Source: Lachnospiraceae bacterium (GTDB lineage Bacteria > Bacillota > Clostridia > Lachnospirales > Lachnospiraceae). Taken from it: a stretch of DNA of 39,116 bases. The notes beneath the pieces are model-generated. The model worked only from the letters and a program-made list of their open reading frames with translations. It was not told the DNA's origin and did not search any database. Location of the stretch: assembly GCA_021770755.1 (NCBI GenBank), contig JAETQI010000041.1:1-39116 (forward strand), read 5' to 3'. The translations under genes were made by a program, and so were the position numbers. Shown here one piece after another: positions 1 through 8,818 of this stretch. Numbering within the stretch: position 1 is the first letter of the stretch; each line of letters opens with the position of its first letter.

Positions 1-243
1 CGCATATAAGCAGCCAGATTTCAGGGCGGTTGAACTTCTATAATACGATTGCAAGCTTATGATGATAGAATAAGGGGGACTGCCCACTGCATCCCCCAAG
101 TAAAGTTACACTATCTCTTGGCACGCTTTTCTTGATAAAACGCGGGGGATATGGTATTCTTTAGGATAGGGGTTGTAGAATCTGAATATATTGATAATAT
201 TATATGAGTATAGGAAAAATATGCAAAGGGGCGAGTGAGGGAT
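1..243. other. Leader/intergenic region upstream of murE
   Basis: No convincing gene is visible here on either strand. The stretch holds an isolated TATAAT at 39-44 without a good -35, a GC-rich inverted repeat at 74-97 (GGGGGA/TCCCCC) with no T-tract on the + strand, and a candidate murE promoter at 173-200. A five-codon ATG reading frame (221-238) ends just before the murE start; its significance is unknown. Any gene to the left lies outside the window. Confidence 0.5.
173..200 (+). promoter_or_regulatory. Candidate sigma-A promoter for murE-priA
   Basis: TTGTAG (173-178), a 16-base spacer and TAATAT (195-200) lie about 44 bases before the murE ATG. The elements fit sigma-A consensus moderately well. 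The surrounding AT-rich sequence makes chance matches likely, so this is a candidate only. Confidence 0.4.
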
Positions 244-1722
244 ATGTTTCAGTGTAAGGATCTGCTTAGGGGGTTTGAGTACGAGTGTATCAAGGGCAGC
301 ACGGAGGTCGCGGTATCTGAGGTGGTAAATGACTCCAGAAAGATTACGGAAGGCTGCCTTTTTATATGTATACAGGGGGCAAAGTTTGACGGGCATACAG
401 CGGCGGCAGAAGCTGTGCAAAAAGGCGCGGCAGTGCTGGTGGTGAACCATGAGGTAGATCTTGGGGACGGAGCGCAGGTCACGGTGATCCGGGTCGCGGA
501 TACCAGATATGCGATGGCTTTCATCTCGGCGAACTATTTTGGCAATCCGGCTGACAGTATGAAGATCATCGGGGTGACAGGGACAAAGGGAAAGACGACG
601 ACGGCATATTTCGTCAAATACATATTGGAGAAGGCGGGCTACAAGGTCGGTCTTGTCGGTACGATCGAGACGATCATCGGGGATAAGGTGATCCCGTCAC
701 ACAACACGACACCGGAGTCGTTCACACTGCAGGAATATTTTAAGGAGATGAAGGAGGCAGGCTGTCAGGTGGTCGTGATGGAAGCGTCCTCACAGGGCTT
801 CAAGATGCACCGGACACAGGGATTTGTCTTTGATTACGGCATATTCACGAATATCGAACCGGATCATATCGGTTCGGATGAGCACGCGTCCTTTGAGGAG
901 TATCTGGCGTGCAAGTCAATGCTGTTCCGTCAGTGCAGGGTCGGCATCGTAAATTGTGACGACAAACACTGGAGACAGATGACCGAGGGACACACATGTG
1001 CGTTGGAAACCTACGGTTTTGATGAACATGCAGACCTGCGGGGGAGCGACTTAAAGCTGGTTACGGGCGCTGGTTTTCTTGGGATTGATTTCAAGGTGTC
1101 CGGGCTGCTGGATATGGAGATACGAACAGATATCCCGGGAAAGTTCAACGCTTATAACGCGCTGACGGCAGTCGCGATCTGCAGGCATTTTGGCGTGAAG
1201 GAGCAGGACATCCAGAATGCGCTTCTGGGCGCGAAGGTGAAGGGCAGGATCGAGATGGTAAAGGTGTCCGATGATTTCACGCTCATGATCGATTATGCGC
1301 ACAATGCCATGGCGCTCGAGAGCCTGCTTGCCACGCTCAGGGAGTACCAGCCTGCCCGGCTCGTGTGTCTCTTTGGCTGCGGCGGGAACCGCTCGAAGCT
1401 GCGGCGGTACGAGATGGGCGAGGTGAGCGGGCGGCTTGCGGACTTTACGATCATCACGTCGGACAATCCGCGCTTTGAAGAACCGCAGGATATCATAGAG
1501 GATATCAAGGTCGGCATCGGCAGGACGGATGGGAAGTATATCGAGATCTGCGACCGCAAGGAGGCGATCCGATATGCGATCACACACGGGCAGAAGGGCG
1601 ATATCATCGTGCTTGCCGGGAAAGGGCACGAGGATTACCAGGAGATCAGGGGCGTGAAGTATCCGATGGATGAGCGCGTGCTGATCCAGGAGATCTTAGA
1701 GGAACCAGGGATGAAGTTATGA
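244..1722 (+). CDS. murE: UDP-N-acetylmuramoyl-L-alanyl-D-glutamate--2,6-diaminopimelate ligase (MurE)
   Basis: Cytoplasmic ATP-dependent ligase that adds the third amino acid to the UDP-MurNAc-dipeptide in peptidoglycan precursor synthesis. The 492-aa length is normal. The N-terminal Mur domain has the NDSR motif that contacts UDP-substrate. The central ATPase domain has VTGTKGKTT at residues 111-119, the Mur ligase P-loop. The C-terminal domain has DNPR at 407-410, the motif that in characterised MurE enzymes selects meso-diaminopimelate over lysine; a DAP-type wall is therefore inferred. The ATG at 244 is preferred because it gives the usual family N-terminus (MFQCKDLL). A GTG at 235 is in frame and possible, as AAAGGGG (225-231) lies only 3 bases before it. 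The stop overlaps the priA start by 4 bases, implying translational coupling. It sits apart from any other mur gene in the window. Confidence 0.93.
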   Translation: MFQCKDLLRGFEYECIKGSTEVAVSEVVNDSRKITEGCLFICIQGAKFDGHTAAAEAVQKGAAVLVVNHEVDLGDGAQVTVIRVADTRYAMAFISANYFGNPADSMKIIGVTGTKGKTTTAYFVKYILEKAGYKVGLVGTIETIIGDKVIPSHNTTPESFTLQEYFKEMKEAGCQVVVMEASSQGFKMHRTQGFVFDYGIFTNIEPDHIGSDEHASFEEYLACKSMLFRQCRVGIVNCDDKHWRQMTEGHTCALETYGFDEHADLRGSDLKLVTGAGFLGIDFKVSGLLDMEIRTDIPGKFNAYNALTAVAICRHFGVKEQDIQNALLGAKVKGRIEMVKVSDDFTLMIDYAHNAMALESLLATLREYQPARLVCLFGCGGNRSKLRRYEMGEVSGRLADFTIITSDNPRFEEPQDIIEDIKVGIGRTDGKYIEICDRKEAIRYAITHGQKGDIIVLAGKGHEDYQEIRGVKYPMDERVLIQEILEEPGMKL

Positions 1723-3995
1723 CAGGCAGGTTTGCGAATATCATAGTGGACATATCCCACGAAAAGGTCGACAGGCCGTTTCAGTACCGCATACCCGACG
1801 CGCTGATGGGGGAGCTTGCGGTCGGGATGGCGGTGATGATCCCGTTTGGGCTGGGCAATAAGCGGATCAGGGGATATGTGATGGAGATCACGGACAGGGT
1901 TGATTATGATGAGTCAAAATTAAAATCAGTCGATTCCATCGTGAAGGACGGCATCAGCGCCCAGGGTGACTCCATCAGGCTCGCGTGGTGGATCCGGGAA
2001 AATTATGGTTCCACCATGATCGCCGCGTTAAAGACGGTTCTTCCGGTGAAAAAGAAGATCAGGCAGGTCGTCAGAAAGACGATCGTCTGTAAAGTCGATG
2101 CGGATGCGGCATCACAGAAAGCGGAAGAATTTGCGGCAAAGCATCAGCGGGCGAAAGCGCGGCTCATGCGGGAGCTCGCGGCACAGCCGGCGCTGCCGCA
2201 ATCCCTGATCACGGGTAAGCTCAACGTCACATCACAGACGATACAGGCGCTGGAAAAGGCGGGACTGATCGAAGTACAGACGGAAGATGTCTATCGAAAT
2301 ATCTATAAAAGCGCGCTGCCGGAAAAGCTCTTTTCCCCATCAAAAGGCGGCTGGCAGAAAAAGCAGTTGTCCGAGAACCAGGGCAGGATCGTGGACAGCA
2401 TTGCCGCCGATTTCAGGGCTGGCGTCCGCAGGACGTACCTGATCCACGGAGTGACAGGCAGCGGCAAGACGGAAGTCTATATGGAACTGATCGAGCGGAT
2501 CATCGCGGAGGGAAGGCAGGCGGTCATGCTAATCCCGGAGATCGCGCTCACGTACCAGACGCTCGTGCGGTTTTACCAGCGGTTTGGCGACAGGGTATCC
2601 GTGATGAACTCGCGGCTCTCTGCCGGGGAGCGCTCCGATCAGTATGAGCGCGCGGCGAGGGGCGACATTGACATCATGATCGGTCCGCGCTCCGCGCTGT
2701 TCGCGCCGTTTGAACGGCTGGGGCTGGTGATCATGGACGAGGAGCACGAGGGCAGCTACAAGAGCGAGAGTATGCCCAGATACCATGCAAGAGAGGTGGC
2801 GGGCGAGCTCTGCCGCATGAAGGATGCCAGTCTGGTGCTGGGTTCCGCGACGCCGTCGATCGAGACCTATTACAGGGCAAAAAAAGGCGAGATCGGGCTG
2901 TTCGTGTTAAAGGAAAGGCTTGCAGGCGGGCAGCTTCCAAAGGTGTATGTGGAGGATCTGCGCAGTGAATTAAAGAGCGGAAACCGCTCGATATTCAGCA
3001 GGAGACTCCGTGCGCTGATCGAGGACCGGCTGAACAAAGGCGAGCAGACGATGCTCTTTATCAACCGCAGGGGCTATGCGGGGTTCGTGTCGTGCCGCTC
3101 CTGCGGTCATGTCATGAAGTGTCCGCACTGTGATGTGTCCCTGTCGGAACACACAGACCGTCAACGGGGAGTGAGCAGGCTGGTCTGTCATTACTGCGGG
3201 TACGAGATGCCGGGAGTCACGCGCTGCCCAAAGTGCGGTTCGAAATACATACTGGGTTTCAGGGCGGGCACGCAGCAGATCGAGGAGCTTCTGGGCAGGG
3301 AGTTTCCGGCGGCGCGCGTGCTCCGCATGGACGCGGACACGACAAAGGGCAAGGACAGTTATGAACAGATCCTGTCGCAGTTTGCGGACGGAGAGGCGGA
3401 TATCCTCGTGGGGACGCAGATGATCGTGAAGGGACATGATTTTGCCAGGGTTACGCTGGTGGGGGTCCTGGCGGCGGATCTGTCCCTGCATGCCGGCGAT
3501 TACAGGGCGGGTGAGCGGACGTTTCAGCTTCTCACGCAGGCAGCAGGGCGGGCGGGCAGAAGCGCGCTCGCGGGTGAGGTCGTCATACAGACTTATCAGC
3601 CGGAGCACTATGCAGTCGTCCACGCCGCCAGCCAGGATTACGAAGGATTTTACGAGGAGGAGATCTCCTACCGCGATCTGATGGCGTATCCGCCTGCGGC
3701 GCACATGATGGCGGTGCTCGTGCTCTCAGAGGATGCGCTGACCGGAGCGGAGCGCGCGCGCGCGCTTGCGGACCAGGCAAAGAGGCATGCTGCCGACAGG
3801 CATCCTGTCCTGATCGGACCGACCGAGGCATTGATCGGCAGGATCAGCGACGTATACCGTTATGTTTTCTATGTCAAGCACAGGGATTATCAGGTTCTGA
3901 CCGGGATCAAGGATGTGCTGGAGCAGACGATCCGTGACCGTCAGTGGAACGCGGACAGTGTGCAGTTTGACTTTGATCCGATGAATCATTATTAG
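1719..3995 (+). CDS. priA: Primosomal protein N' (replication restart helicase PriA)
   Basis: Superfamily 2 DNA helicase that recognises stalled or repaired forks and starts reloading of the replicative helicase. The 758-aa protein has an N-terminal 3'-DNA-binding domain, then a helicase core with GSGKT Walker A at residues 247-251 and DEEH at 340-343. Paired-cysteine zinc clusters (CRSCGH, CPHC, CHYC, CPKC) follow, giving the eight cysteines typical of PriA. The later helicase motifs are seen in GTQMIVKGHDF and in QAAGRAGR, the arginine-finger motif VI. All expected catalytic and zinc residues are present and the length is complete. It starts inside the murE stop codon (ATGA) and is followed 51 bases later by def, the order found in many Firmicutes. 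Confidence 0.97.
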   Translation: MTGRFANIIVDISHEKVDRPFQYRIPDALMGELAVGMAVMIPFGLGNKRIRGYVMEITDRVDYDESKLKSVDSIVKDGISAQGDSIRLAWWIRENYGSTMIAALKTVLPVKKKIRQVVRKTIVCKVDADAASQKAEEFAAKHQRAKARLMRELAAQPALPQSLITGKLNVTSQTIQALEKAGLIEVQTEDVYRNIYKSALPEKLFSPSKGGWQKKQLSENQGRIVDSIAADFRAGVRRTYLIHGVTGSGKTEVYMELIERIIAEGRQAVMLIPEIALTYQTLVRFYQRFGDRVSVMNSRLSAGERSDQYERAARGDIDIMIGPRSALFAPFERLGLVIMDEEHEGSYKSESMPRYHAREVAGELCRMKDASLVLGSATPSIETYYRAKKGEIGLFVLKERLAGGQLPKVYVEDLRSELKSGNRSIFSRRLRALIEDRLNKGEQTMLFINRRGYAGFVSCRSCGHVMKCPHCDVSLSEHTDRQRGVSRLVCHYCGYEMPGVTRCPKCGSKYILGFRAGTQQIEELLGREFPAARVLRMDADTTKGKDSYEQILSQFADGEADILVGTQMIVKGHDFARVTLVGVLAADLSLHAGDYRAGERTFQLLTQAAGRAGRSALAGEVVIQTYQPEHYAVVHAASQDYEGFYEEEISYRDLMAYPPAAHMMAVLVLSEDALTGAERARALADQAKRHAADRHPVLIGPTEALIGRISDVYRYVFYVKHRDYQVLTGIKDVLEQTIRDRQWNADSVQFDFDPMNHY

Positions 3996-4046
3996 ATCAT
4001 ATTAAAATAATATATAATATATAGAAATGGAAAGGAAAGAAAAGCT

Positions 4047-4526
4047 ATGGCAATCAGAACAATCAGAGAAATGGGGGATCCCGTCTTAAATAAAGTCTCA
4101 AAGGAAGTGAAGGAGATCACGCCAAGAATACAGGATCTGATCGACGACATGTACGAGACGATGTACGAGGCGAACGGTGTCGGTCTTGCCGCCGTGCAGG
4201 TGGGCGTGCTAAAGCGGATCGTCGTGATCGACACGACGGGGGAAGATCCGTTGCTGCTCATCAACCCGCGCATCGTGGAGACCAGCGGGGAGCAGACGGG
4301 AAACGAGGCATGTCTGAGCGTGCCCGGAAAAACCGGATCAGTGACAAGACCCAATTATGTCAAGGTGGCGGCGCAGGATGAGGATCTGAACGAGTTTGAG
4401 GTGGAGGGCGAGGAGCTGCTTGCGAGAGCGCTCATTCACGAGATCGAGCATCTTGACGGTCATCTGTATGTGGAGAAGGTAGACGGGCCGCTCATGGATG
4501 TGGAGATGGCGGATGAAGAAGCGTGA
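4047..4526 (+). CDS. def: Peptide deformylase
   Basis: Metalloenzyme that removes the N-formyl group from nascent proteins at the ribosome exit. The 159-aa protein carries the three family motifs: [10 protein letters not shown] (motif 1, GxGxAAxQ), EACLSVPG (motif 2, with the metal-binding Cys) and [10 protein letters not shown] (motif 3, HEXXH with two metal ligands and the catalytic Glu). The short form and lack of insertions fit a compact type 1-like enzyme. An AAAGGA-containing site precedes the ATG. It forms a functional pair with fmt immediately downstream, whose product adds the formyl group that this enzyme later removes. Confidence 0.97.
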   Translation: MAIRTIREMGDPVLNKVSKEVKEITPRIQDLIDDMYETMYEANGVGLAAVQVGVLKRIVVIDTTGEDPLLLINPRIVETSGEQTGNEACLSVPGKTGSVTRPNYVKVAAQDEDLNEFEVEGEELLARALIHEIEHLDGHLYVEKVDGPLMDVEMADEEA

Positions 4527-4573
4527 AGAGGTCGCTTAGATTTGCGGTGCAATGCTAACGTGGAGGTATCGGT

Positions 4574-5521
4574 ATGAAAATAGTATACATGGGAACACCC
4601 GATTTTTCGGTGGGGGCGCTCGAGGCGATCATCAGGGCGGGACATGAGGTGACTGCCGTTGTGACGCAGCCCGACAAGGCGAAGGGAAGGAGCGGTCAGG
4701 TGCAGTGTTCTCCTGTCAAGGAGTGCGCCCTCCGGCATAAGATACCAGTGTTTCAGCCTGTCAGGATCAAGACGCCGGAAGCGGTCAGCGAGCTGGAGAA
4801 GTACGAGGCGGACGTCTATGTGGTGGCGGCTTTTGGTCAGATCCTGTCGAGACAGATCCTGGAGATGCCAAAGTTTGGCTGTATCAATATCCACGCCTCG
4901 CTGCTGCCAAAATACAGGGGGGCAGCGCCGATCAACCAGTGTATCATAGACGGTGAGCGGGAGACTGGCGTCACGATCATGCAGATGGATGCCGGGGTTG
5001 ACACCGGAGACATACTTACGCAGAAAAAGGTTATCCTAGAGGATAAGGAGACAGCACAGACATTGTTTGACAAGCTGGCACGGGCGGGCGCGGATCTGAT
5101 CGTGGAGACGCTTCCCATGATCGAGAGGGGTGAGATCACGCCCATAAAGCAGGATGAGCGTCTTGCAAGCCATGTGAAGATGATGGACAAATCGATGGGG
5201 AGGATCGACTGGTCGCAGGATGCGGTATGCATCGAACGGCTTGTCAGAGGGCTGGATCCGTGGCCGAGCGCATATATGTTCTATCGGGGCAAAAGTGTCA
5301 AGATCTGGAGCAGCGATGCGCTGGAGAGAGATGCGGCGGCGGGCACAGAAGATGCAGCGCAGCCCGGAACGATCGTTGCCGTTGCGAGGGATCACTTTGA
5401 CGTGGCGTGCGGCAGCGGGATTTTGAGGATATACGAGCTGCAGATGGAAGGAAAGAAGCGCATGGATACAAGGAGTTTTCTGCTTGGCAGCCAGTGGAAG
5501 GCAGGAATGCTCCTGGGGTGA
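4574..5521 (+). CDS. fmt: Methionyl-tRNA formyltransferase
   Basis: Uses 10-formyltetrahydrofolate to formylate Met-tRNAfMet for translation initiation. The 315-aa protein begins with the Rossmann-type motif MGTPDFSVGAL. It contains the catalytic formyltransferase block, with NIHASLLPKYRGAAPINQ followed by GVTIMQMDAGVDTGDIL; the Asn-x-His-Ala and downstream Asp are the expected active-site residues. The C-terminal part is the OB-like tRNA-binding domain. GGAGG at 4562-4566 is spaced 7 bases from the ATG. It follows def by 47 bases and is followed 35 bases later by the YugP-like protease gene, so all are likely co-transcribed. Confidence 0.97.
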   Translation: MKIVYMGTPDFSVGALEAIIRAGHEVTAVVTQPDKAKGRSGQVQCSPVKECALRHKIPVFQPVRIKTPEAVSELEKYEADVYVVAAFGQILSRQILEMPKFGCINIHASLLPKYRGAAPINQCIIDGERETGVTIMQMDAGVDTGDILTQKKVILEDKETAQTLFDKLARAGADLIVETLPMIERGEITPIKQDERLASHVKMMDKSMGRIDWSQDAVCIERLVRGLDPWPSAYMFYRGKSVKIWSSDALERDAAAGTEDAAQPGTIVAVARDHFDVACGSGILRIYELQMEGKKRMDTRSFLLGSQWKAGMLLG

Positions 5522-5556
5522 TCCGGAACTGTTCCAAAGGAAAGGAGATGTAGCAT

Positions 5557-6255
5557 ATGCCATATTTTGGATATTATTTTGATCCGACATATATACTGGT
5601 AGTGATCGGCGCGGTGCTGAGCATCATCGCGTCCGCGAGGGTAAATTCCACATTTAACAAATATGCGCGGGTGCGGAGCATGTCGGGCATGACGGGGGCG
5701 CAGACCGCGGAGGCGATCCTGCGCAGCAAGGGGATCCATGATGTGCGGGTAGAGCATATCAGGGGGAATCTGACGGATCATTACGATCCGTCCAAAAAGG
5801 TTGTGCGTCTCTCAGACAGTGTTTACAATGCCACATCGGTCGCGGCGATCGGCGTGGCGGCACACGAGTGCGGACATGTCATGCAGCATCATGAGAAATT
5901 TGCGCCGCTGAACATCAGGACAGCGCTTGTCCCGGCGGCCAATATCGGTTCGAAGCTTGGGATCCCGATCGTGATCCTGGGGCTGATCCTGGGGAGCAAT
6001 TCCCTGCTGATCAACATCGGGATCTGGGTATTCTCCCTCGCGGTGCTGTTTCAGATCGTGACACTCCCGGTGGAGTTTGACGCGTCGAGGAGGGCGCTTG
6101 TCTGCATCGAGCAGTACGGTATCGTGACGGGCGACGAGCGCGCAAAGAGCGCAAAGGTGCTGCGGGCAGCAGCGTATACGTATGTCGCTGCGGCAGCGGC
6201 ATCGGTTCTGCAACTGATGCGGCTTGTGATGCTGTCCGGCAGGCGCAGTGACTGA
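5557..6255 (+). CDS. YugP-like membrane zinc metallopeptidase
   Basis: The 232-aa protein belongs to the neutral zinc metallopeptidase family that includes Bacillus YugP. It has an N-terminal hydrophobic segment (about residues 11-27), the zinc/catalytic motif HECGH at 103-107, and two further hydrophobic stretches around 130-170. A downstream E-F-D-A-S-R segment probably supplies the third zinc ligand. A C-terminal hydrophobic Ala-rich segment closes the protein. Family members are membrane-anchored with no well-established substrate, so a specific role is not claimed. A good AAAGGAG site precedes the ATG. Its position between fmt and rsmB is not part of the Bacillus subtilis order. It ends 14 bases before rsmB and should be in the same transcript. 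Confidence 0.85.
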   Translation: MPYFGYYFDPTYILVVIGAVLSIIASARVNSTFNKYARVRSMSGMTGAQTAEAILRSKGIHDVRVEHIRGNLTDHYDPSKKVVRLSDSVYNATSVAAIGVAAHECGHVMQHHEKFAPLNIRTALVPAANIGSKLGIPIVILGLILGSNSLLINIGIWVFSLAVLFQIVTLPVEFDASRRALVCIEQYGIVTGDERAKSAKVLRAAAYTYVAAAAASVLQLMRLVMLSGRRSD

Positions 6256-6269
6256 AAGGACCGGGTAGC

Positions 6270-7691
6270 GTGGCGATGGCTCAGGATCAGAATAAAACGC
6301 AGGAGGTAAACCAGCGCATGATCGTGCTGGAGATGCTCCTGACAGAGAATGCATATTCGCATGTGATCGTGCGGGATGTGCTGAACAAATACAATTATCT
6401 TTCCCAGCAGGAGAAGTCGTTTATCAAGCGGCTCTATGAGGGAACGCTGGAGCGGCAGATCGAGCTGGATCATGTGATCGATCTGTATGCCGCGACCAGG
6501 ACAGGCAGGATGAAGAAGCCCATACGCGCGATCCTGCGCATGGGCGTGTATCAGATCTTATATATGGACGCCGTGCCGGATGCTGCCGCCTGCAATGAGG
6601 CGGTGAAGCTCGCACAGAAAAAGGGATTCGCCACATTGAAGGGATTTGTGAACGGTGTGCTTCGGACGATAGCGCGCAGCAAGGATCAGATCACCTACAC
6701 CAGCCTGTCCGTGAAATATTCTATGCCGGAGTGGATCGTGGATCTGTGGATCAGGCAGCTCGGGGAGGCGGCGACGGAGACGGTGCTTGCAGGGCTGCTG
6801 CAGGAGCATCCGGTGACAGTGCGTTTCCGGGATGTGCTGGAAAGAACCGGGATCGACATGAAGACGGCTGTGGGCGCGGTACAGAAAGCGCTCACGGCAC
6901 AGGGCGGTACGATGGAAAGGCATGATTACCTGTCCTGTGCGTACAAGGTGTCGGGAACAGACGATCTCACAAGGCTGCCGTATTATGAGCGCGGCGCCTT
7001 TGTGGTGCAGGATGTCAGCTCCATGCTCGCGGTCGCGGCAGTCGGCATACCGGACTATGCAGCGCGGATCCGGTCAAAGGGCGGCAGCGGGGCTGTTCGG
7101 GTGATCGATCTGTGCGCGGCGCCGGGCGGAAAGTCCATGCTCGCGGCAGATATATTGGAGAAGTGCGATGTCAGCTACACAGTCCTCTCAAGAGATGTGT
7201 CAGCCGGTAAAGTCGGCTTGATGCGGGAGAACTTTGACAGGTGTGGTCTTAAGAATATATCTGCGGAGGTGGGCGACGCCCTGCTAAGAGATGAGGCGCT
7301 TGTCGGGACAGCGGATATCGTGATCGCCGACGTGCCGTGCTCGGGGCTGGGTGTGATCGGGAAGAAACGCGATATCAAATACAATATCACGCCCGGGGCG
7401 ATTGAGGAGATCACAGTGCTGCAGCGGCGGATCCTTGCGATGGCGGCCGCTTATCTGAAACCGGGCGGGCGGCTGCTTTTCTGTACCTGTACGATCAACC
7501 AGAATGAGAATGAGCGCCATTTTGCGTGGCTAAAGGACGAGATGAAACTGACACCCATGCCGCTTGACAGTACGCTTCCGCCGTGTCTGCACACGGATAC
7601 GGCCAGGGAGGGCTATCTGCAGCTCCTGCCGGGAGTACATGATGCAGACGGATTTTTCATCAGTGTGTTTCAAGCGGGAATCGAGGAATAG
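6270..7691 (+). CDS. rsmB: 16S rRNA (cytosine(967)-C(5))-methyltransferase RsmB
   Basis: SAM-dependent enzyme making m5C at position 967 (E. coli numbering) of 16S rRNA. The 473-aa protein has an N-terminal NusB-like helical RNA-binding domain (to about residue 140, with the AVKLAQKKG and FVNGVLR signatures). A Rossmann methyltransferase domain follows, with the SAM-binding motif VIDLCAAPGGKS. The two cysteines of m5C enzymes are present: DVPCSGLGVIGK (Pro-Cys) and FCTCTINQNENE (Thr-Cys nucleophile). The GTG at 6270 is chosen because AAAGGA at 6255-6260 is correctly spaced for it; an ATG at 6276 is less well placed. It is 6 bases from rlmN. Confidence 0.95.
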   Translation: MAMAQDQNKTQEVNQRMIVLEMLLTENAYSHVIVRDVLNKYNYLSQQEKSFIKRLYEGTLERQIELDHVIDLYAATRTGRMKKPIRAILRMGVYQILYMDAVPDAAACNEAVKLAQKKGFATLKGFVNGVLRTIARSKDQITYTSLSVKYSMPEWIVDLWIRQLGEAATETVLAGLLQEHPVTVRFRDVLERTGIDMKTAVGAVQKALTAQGGTMERHDYLSCAYKVSGTDDLTRLPYYERGAFVVQDVSSMLAVAAVGIPDYAARIRSKGGSGAVRVIDLCAAPGGKSMLAADILEKCDVSYTVLSRDVSAGKVGLMRENFDRCGLKNISAEVGDALLRDEALVGTADIVIADVPCSGLGVIGKKRDIKYNITPGAIEEITVLQRRILAMAAAYLKPGGRLLFCTCTINQNENERHFAWLKDEMKLTPMPLDSTLPPCLHTDTAREGYLQLLPGVHDADGFFISVFQAGIEE

Positions 7692-7697
7692 ATACAT

Positions 7698-8732
7698 ATG
7701 GATATAAAATCAATGTCACTGGATGAACTAAAGACAGAGATCGTGAAGCTGGGTGAAAAGCCATACCGCGCAAAACAGTTGTACGAGTGGATGCATGTGA
7801 AGCTGGCGCGGGATTATGACGAGATGACAAGCTTGCCAAAGAAGCTAAGGGAGAAGCTGGCTGAACATTATGAATACACTGCCCTGAGAGAAGTGACTGT
7901 CCAGACCTCCAGGCTTGACGGAACAAAAAAGTTTCTGTTTGGGCTGTCGGACGGCAATCTTGTCGAGAGCGTGTGGATGCAGTATCACCACGGCAATTCC
8001 GTCTGCATCTCCTCGCAGGTCGGCTGCCGCATGGGGTGCCGCTTCTGTGCCTCGACGCTCGACGGGCTGGAGAGGAACCTTGCGCCGTCGGAGATGCTCG
8101 ATCAGATCTATGCCATATCGAGAAGCACCGGCGAGCGCGTGTCCAATGTCGTCGTGATGGGAACGGGCGAGCCGCTCGACAATTACGATAATCTGCTCCG
8201 TTTCCTGCGTATGGTGACGGATGAGAACGGGCTGAATATTAGCCAGCGCAACATTACGGTCTCGACGTGCGGCATCGTGGAGAACATGAGACGGCTTGCG
8301 GACGAAAAGCTGCAGATCACGCTGGCGCTGTCGCTCCACGGCTCCACACAGGAGAAACGGCGGGAACTGATGCCGGTCGCCAACCGGTATGATATCGGCG
8401 ACGTGATCGATGCCTGCCGTTATTATTTTGACCAGACAGGCAGACGCGTCACATTTGAGTACAGCCTTGTGGGCGGCGTCAACGACACGGACGAGGACGC
8501 CGGGAATCTGTGCCGCCTTGTGGGCAGTTTAAACTGCCATGTCAATCTGATCCCGGTCAATCCGATCAGGGAACGCGACTATGTGGAGTCGGAGCGCAGG
8601 GATATCCTCAATTTTCAGAAAAAATTAGAAAAGGGGCATATCAATGCCACGATCCGCAGGGAGATGGGGCGCGATATCGACGGCGCGTGCGGGCAACTGC
8701 GCAGACGTCACGCGGAAGCAATACCGCAATGA
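7698..8732 (+). CDS. rlmN: Dual-specificity 23S rRNA/tRNA adenine-C2 methyltransferase RlmN
   Basis: Radical-SAM enzyme that methylates C2 of A2503 in 23S rRNA (and A37 of some tRNAs in E. coli). The 344-aa protein has the CxxxCxxC cluster at Cys110, Cys114 and Cys117, which binds the 4Fe-4S cluster. It also has GTGEPLDNYDN, NITVSTCG and LALSLHG blocks, and a C-terminal ACGQLRRR containing the Cys that forms the RNA crosslink intermediate. The N-terminal accessory domain is intact. It lies directly behind rsmB, so two rRNA methyltransferases are co-expressed. The candidate promoter for prpC begins four bases after its stop. Confidence 0.97.
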   Translation: MDIKSMSLDELKTEIVKLGEKPYRAKQLYEWMHVKLARDYDEMTSLPKKLREKLAEHYEYTALREVTVQTSRLDGTKKFLFGLSDGNLVESVWMQYHHGNSVCISSQVGCRMGCRFCASTLDGLERNLAPSEMLDQIYAISRSTGERVSNVVVMGTGEPLDNYDNLLRFLRMVTDENGLNISQRNITVSTCGIVENMRRLADEKLQITLALSLHGSTQEKRRELMPVANRYDIGDVIDACRYYFDQTGRRVTFEYSLVGGVNDTDEDAGNLCRLVGSLNCHVNLIPVNPIRERDYVESERRDILNFQKKLEKGHINATIRREMGRDIDGACGQLRRRHAEAIPQ

Positions 8733-8735
8733 TTC

Positions 8736-8764
8736 TTGAATTAAGACTTCATATGTGCTAATAT
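8736..8764 (+). promoter_or_regulatory. Sigma-A-like promoter for prpC-prkC-rsgA-rpe
   Basis: TTGAAT (8736-8741), a 17-base spacer and TAATAT (8759-8764) lie immediately after the rlmN stop and about 55 bases before the prpC start. The near-consensus hexamers and ideal spacing suggest that the phosphatase/kinase segment can be transcribed separately from the upstream genes. Confidence 0.6.
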
Positions 8765-8818
8765 ATAAGGAAATGTGGAAATTTTGGGAGTAGATTTTCA
8801 CTGATGGGAGGAGAAAAA

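Noticed and set aside
39-44. TATAAT near the left edge
   Set aside because: No acceptable -35 at normal spacing and no gene start nearby.
74-97. GGGGGA/TCCCCC hairpin as a terminator
   Set aside because: No T-tract on the plus strand; it could only serve a minus-strand transcript that is not otherwise supported.
4013-4018. TATAAT before def as a promoter
   Set aside because: Only a TTAGAT at 15-base spacing precedes it in a short run of A/T bases; a chance match is as likely, and def probably reads through from priA.
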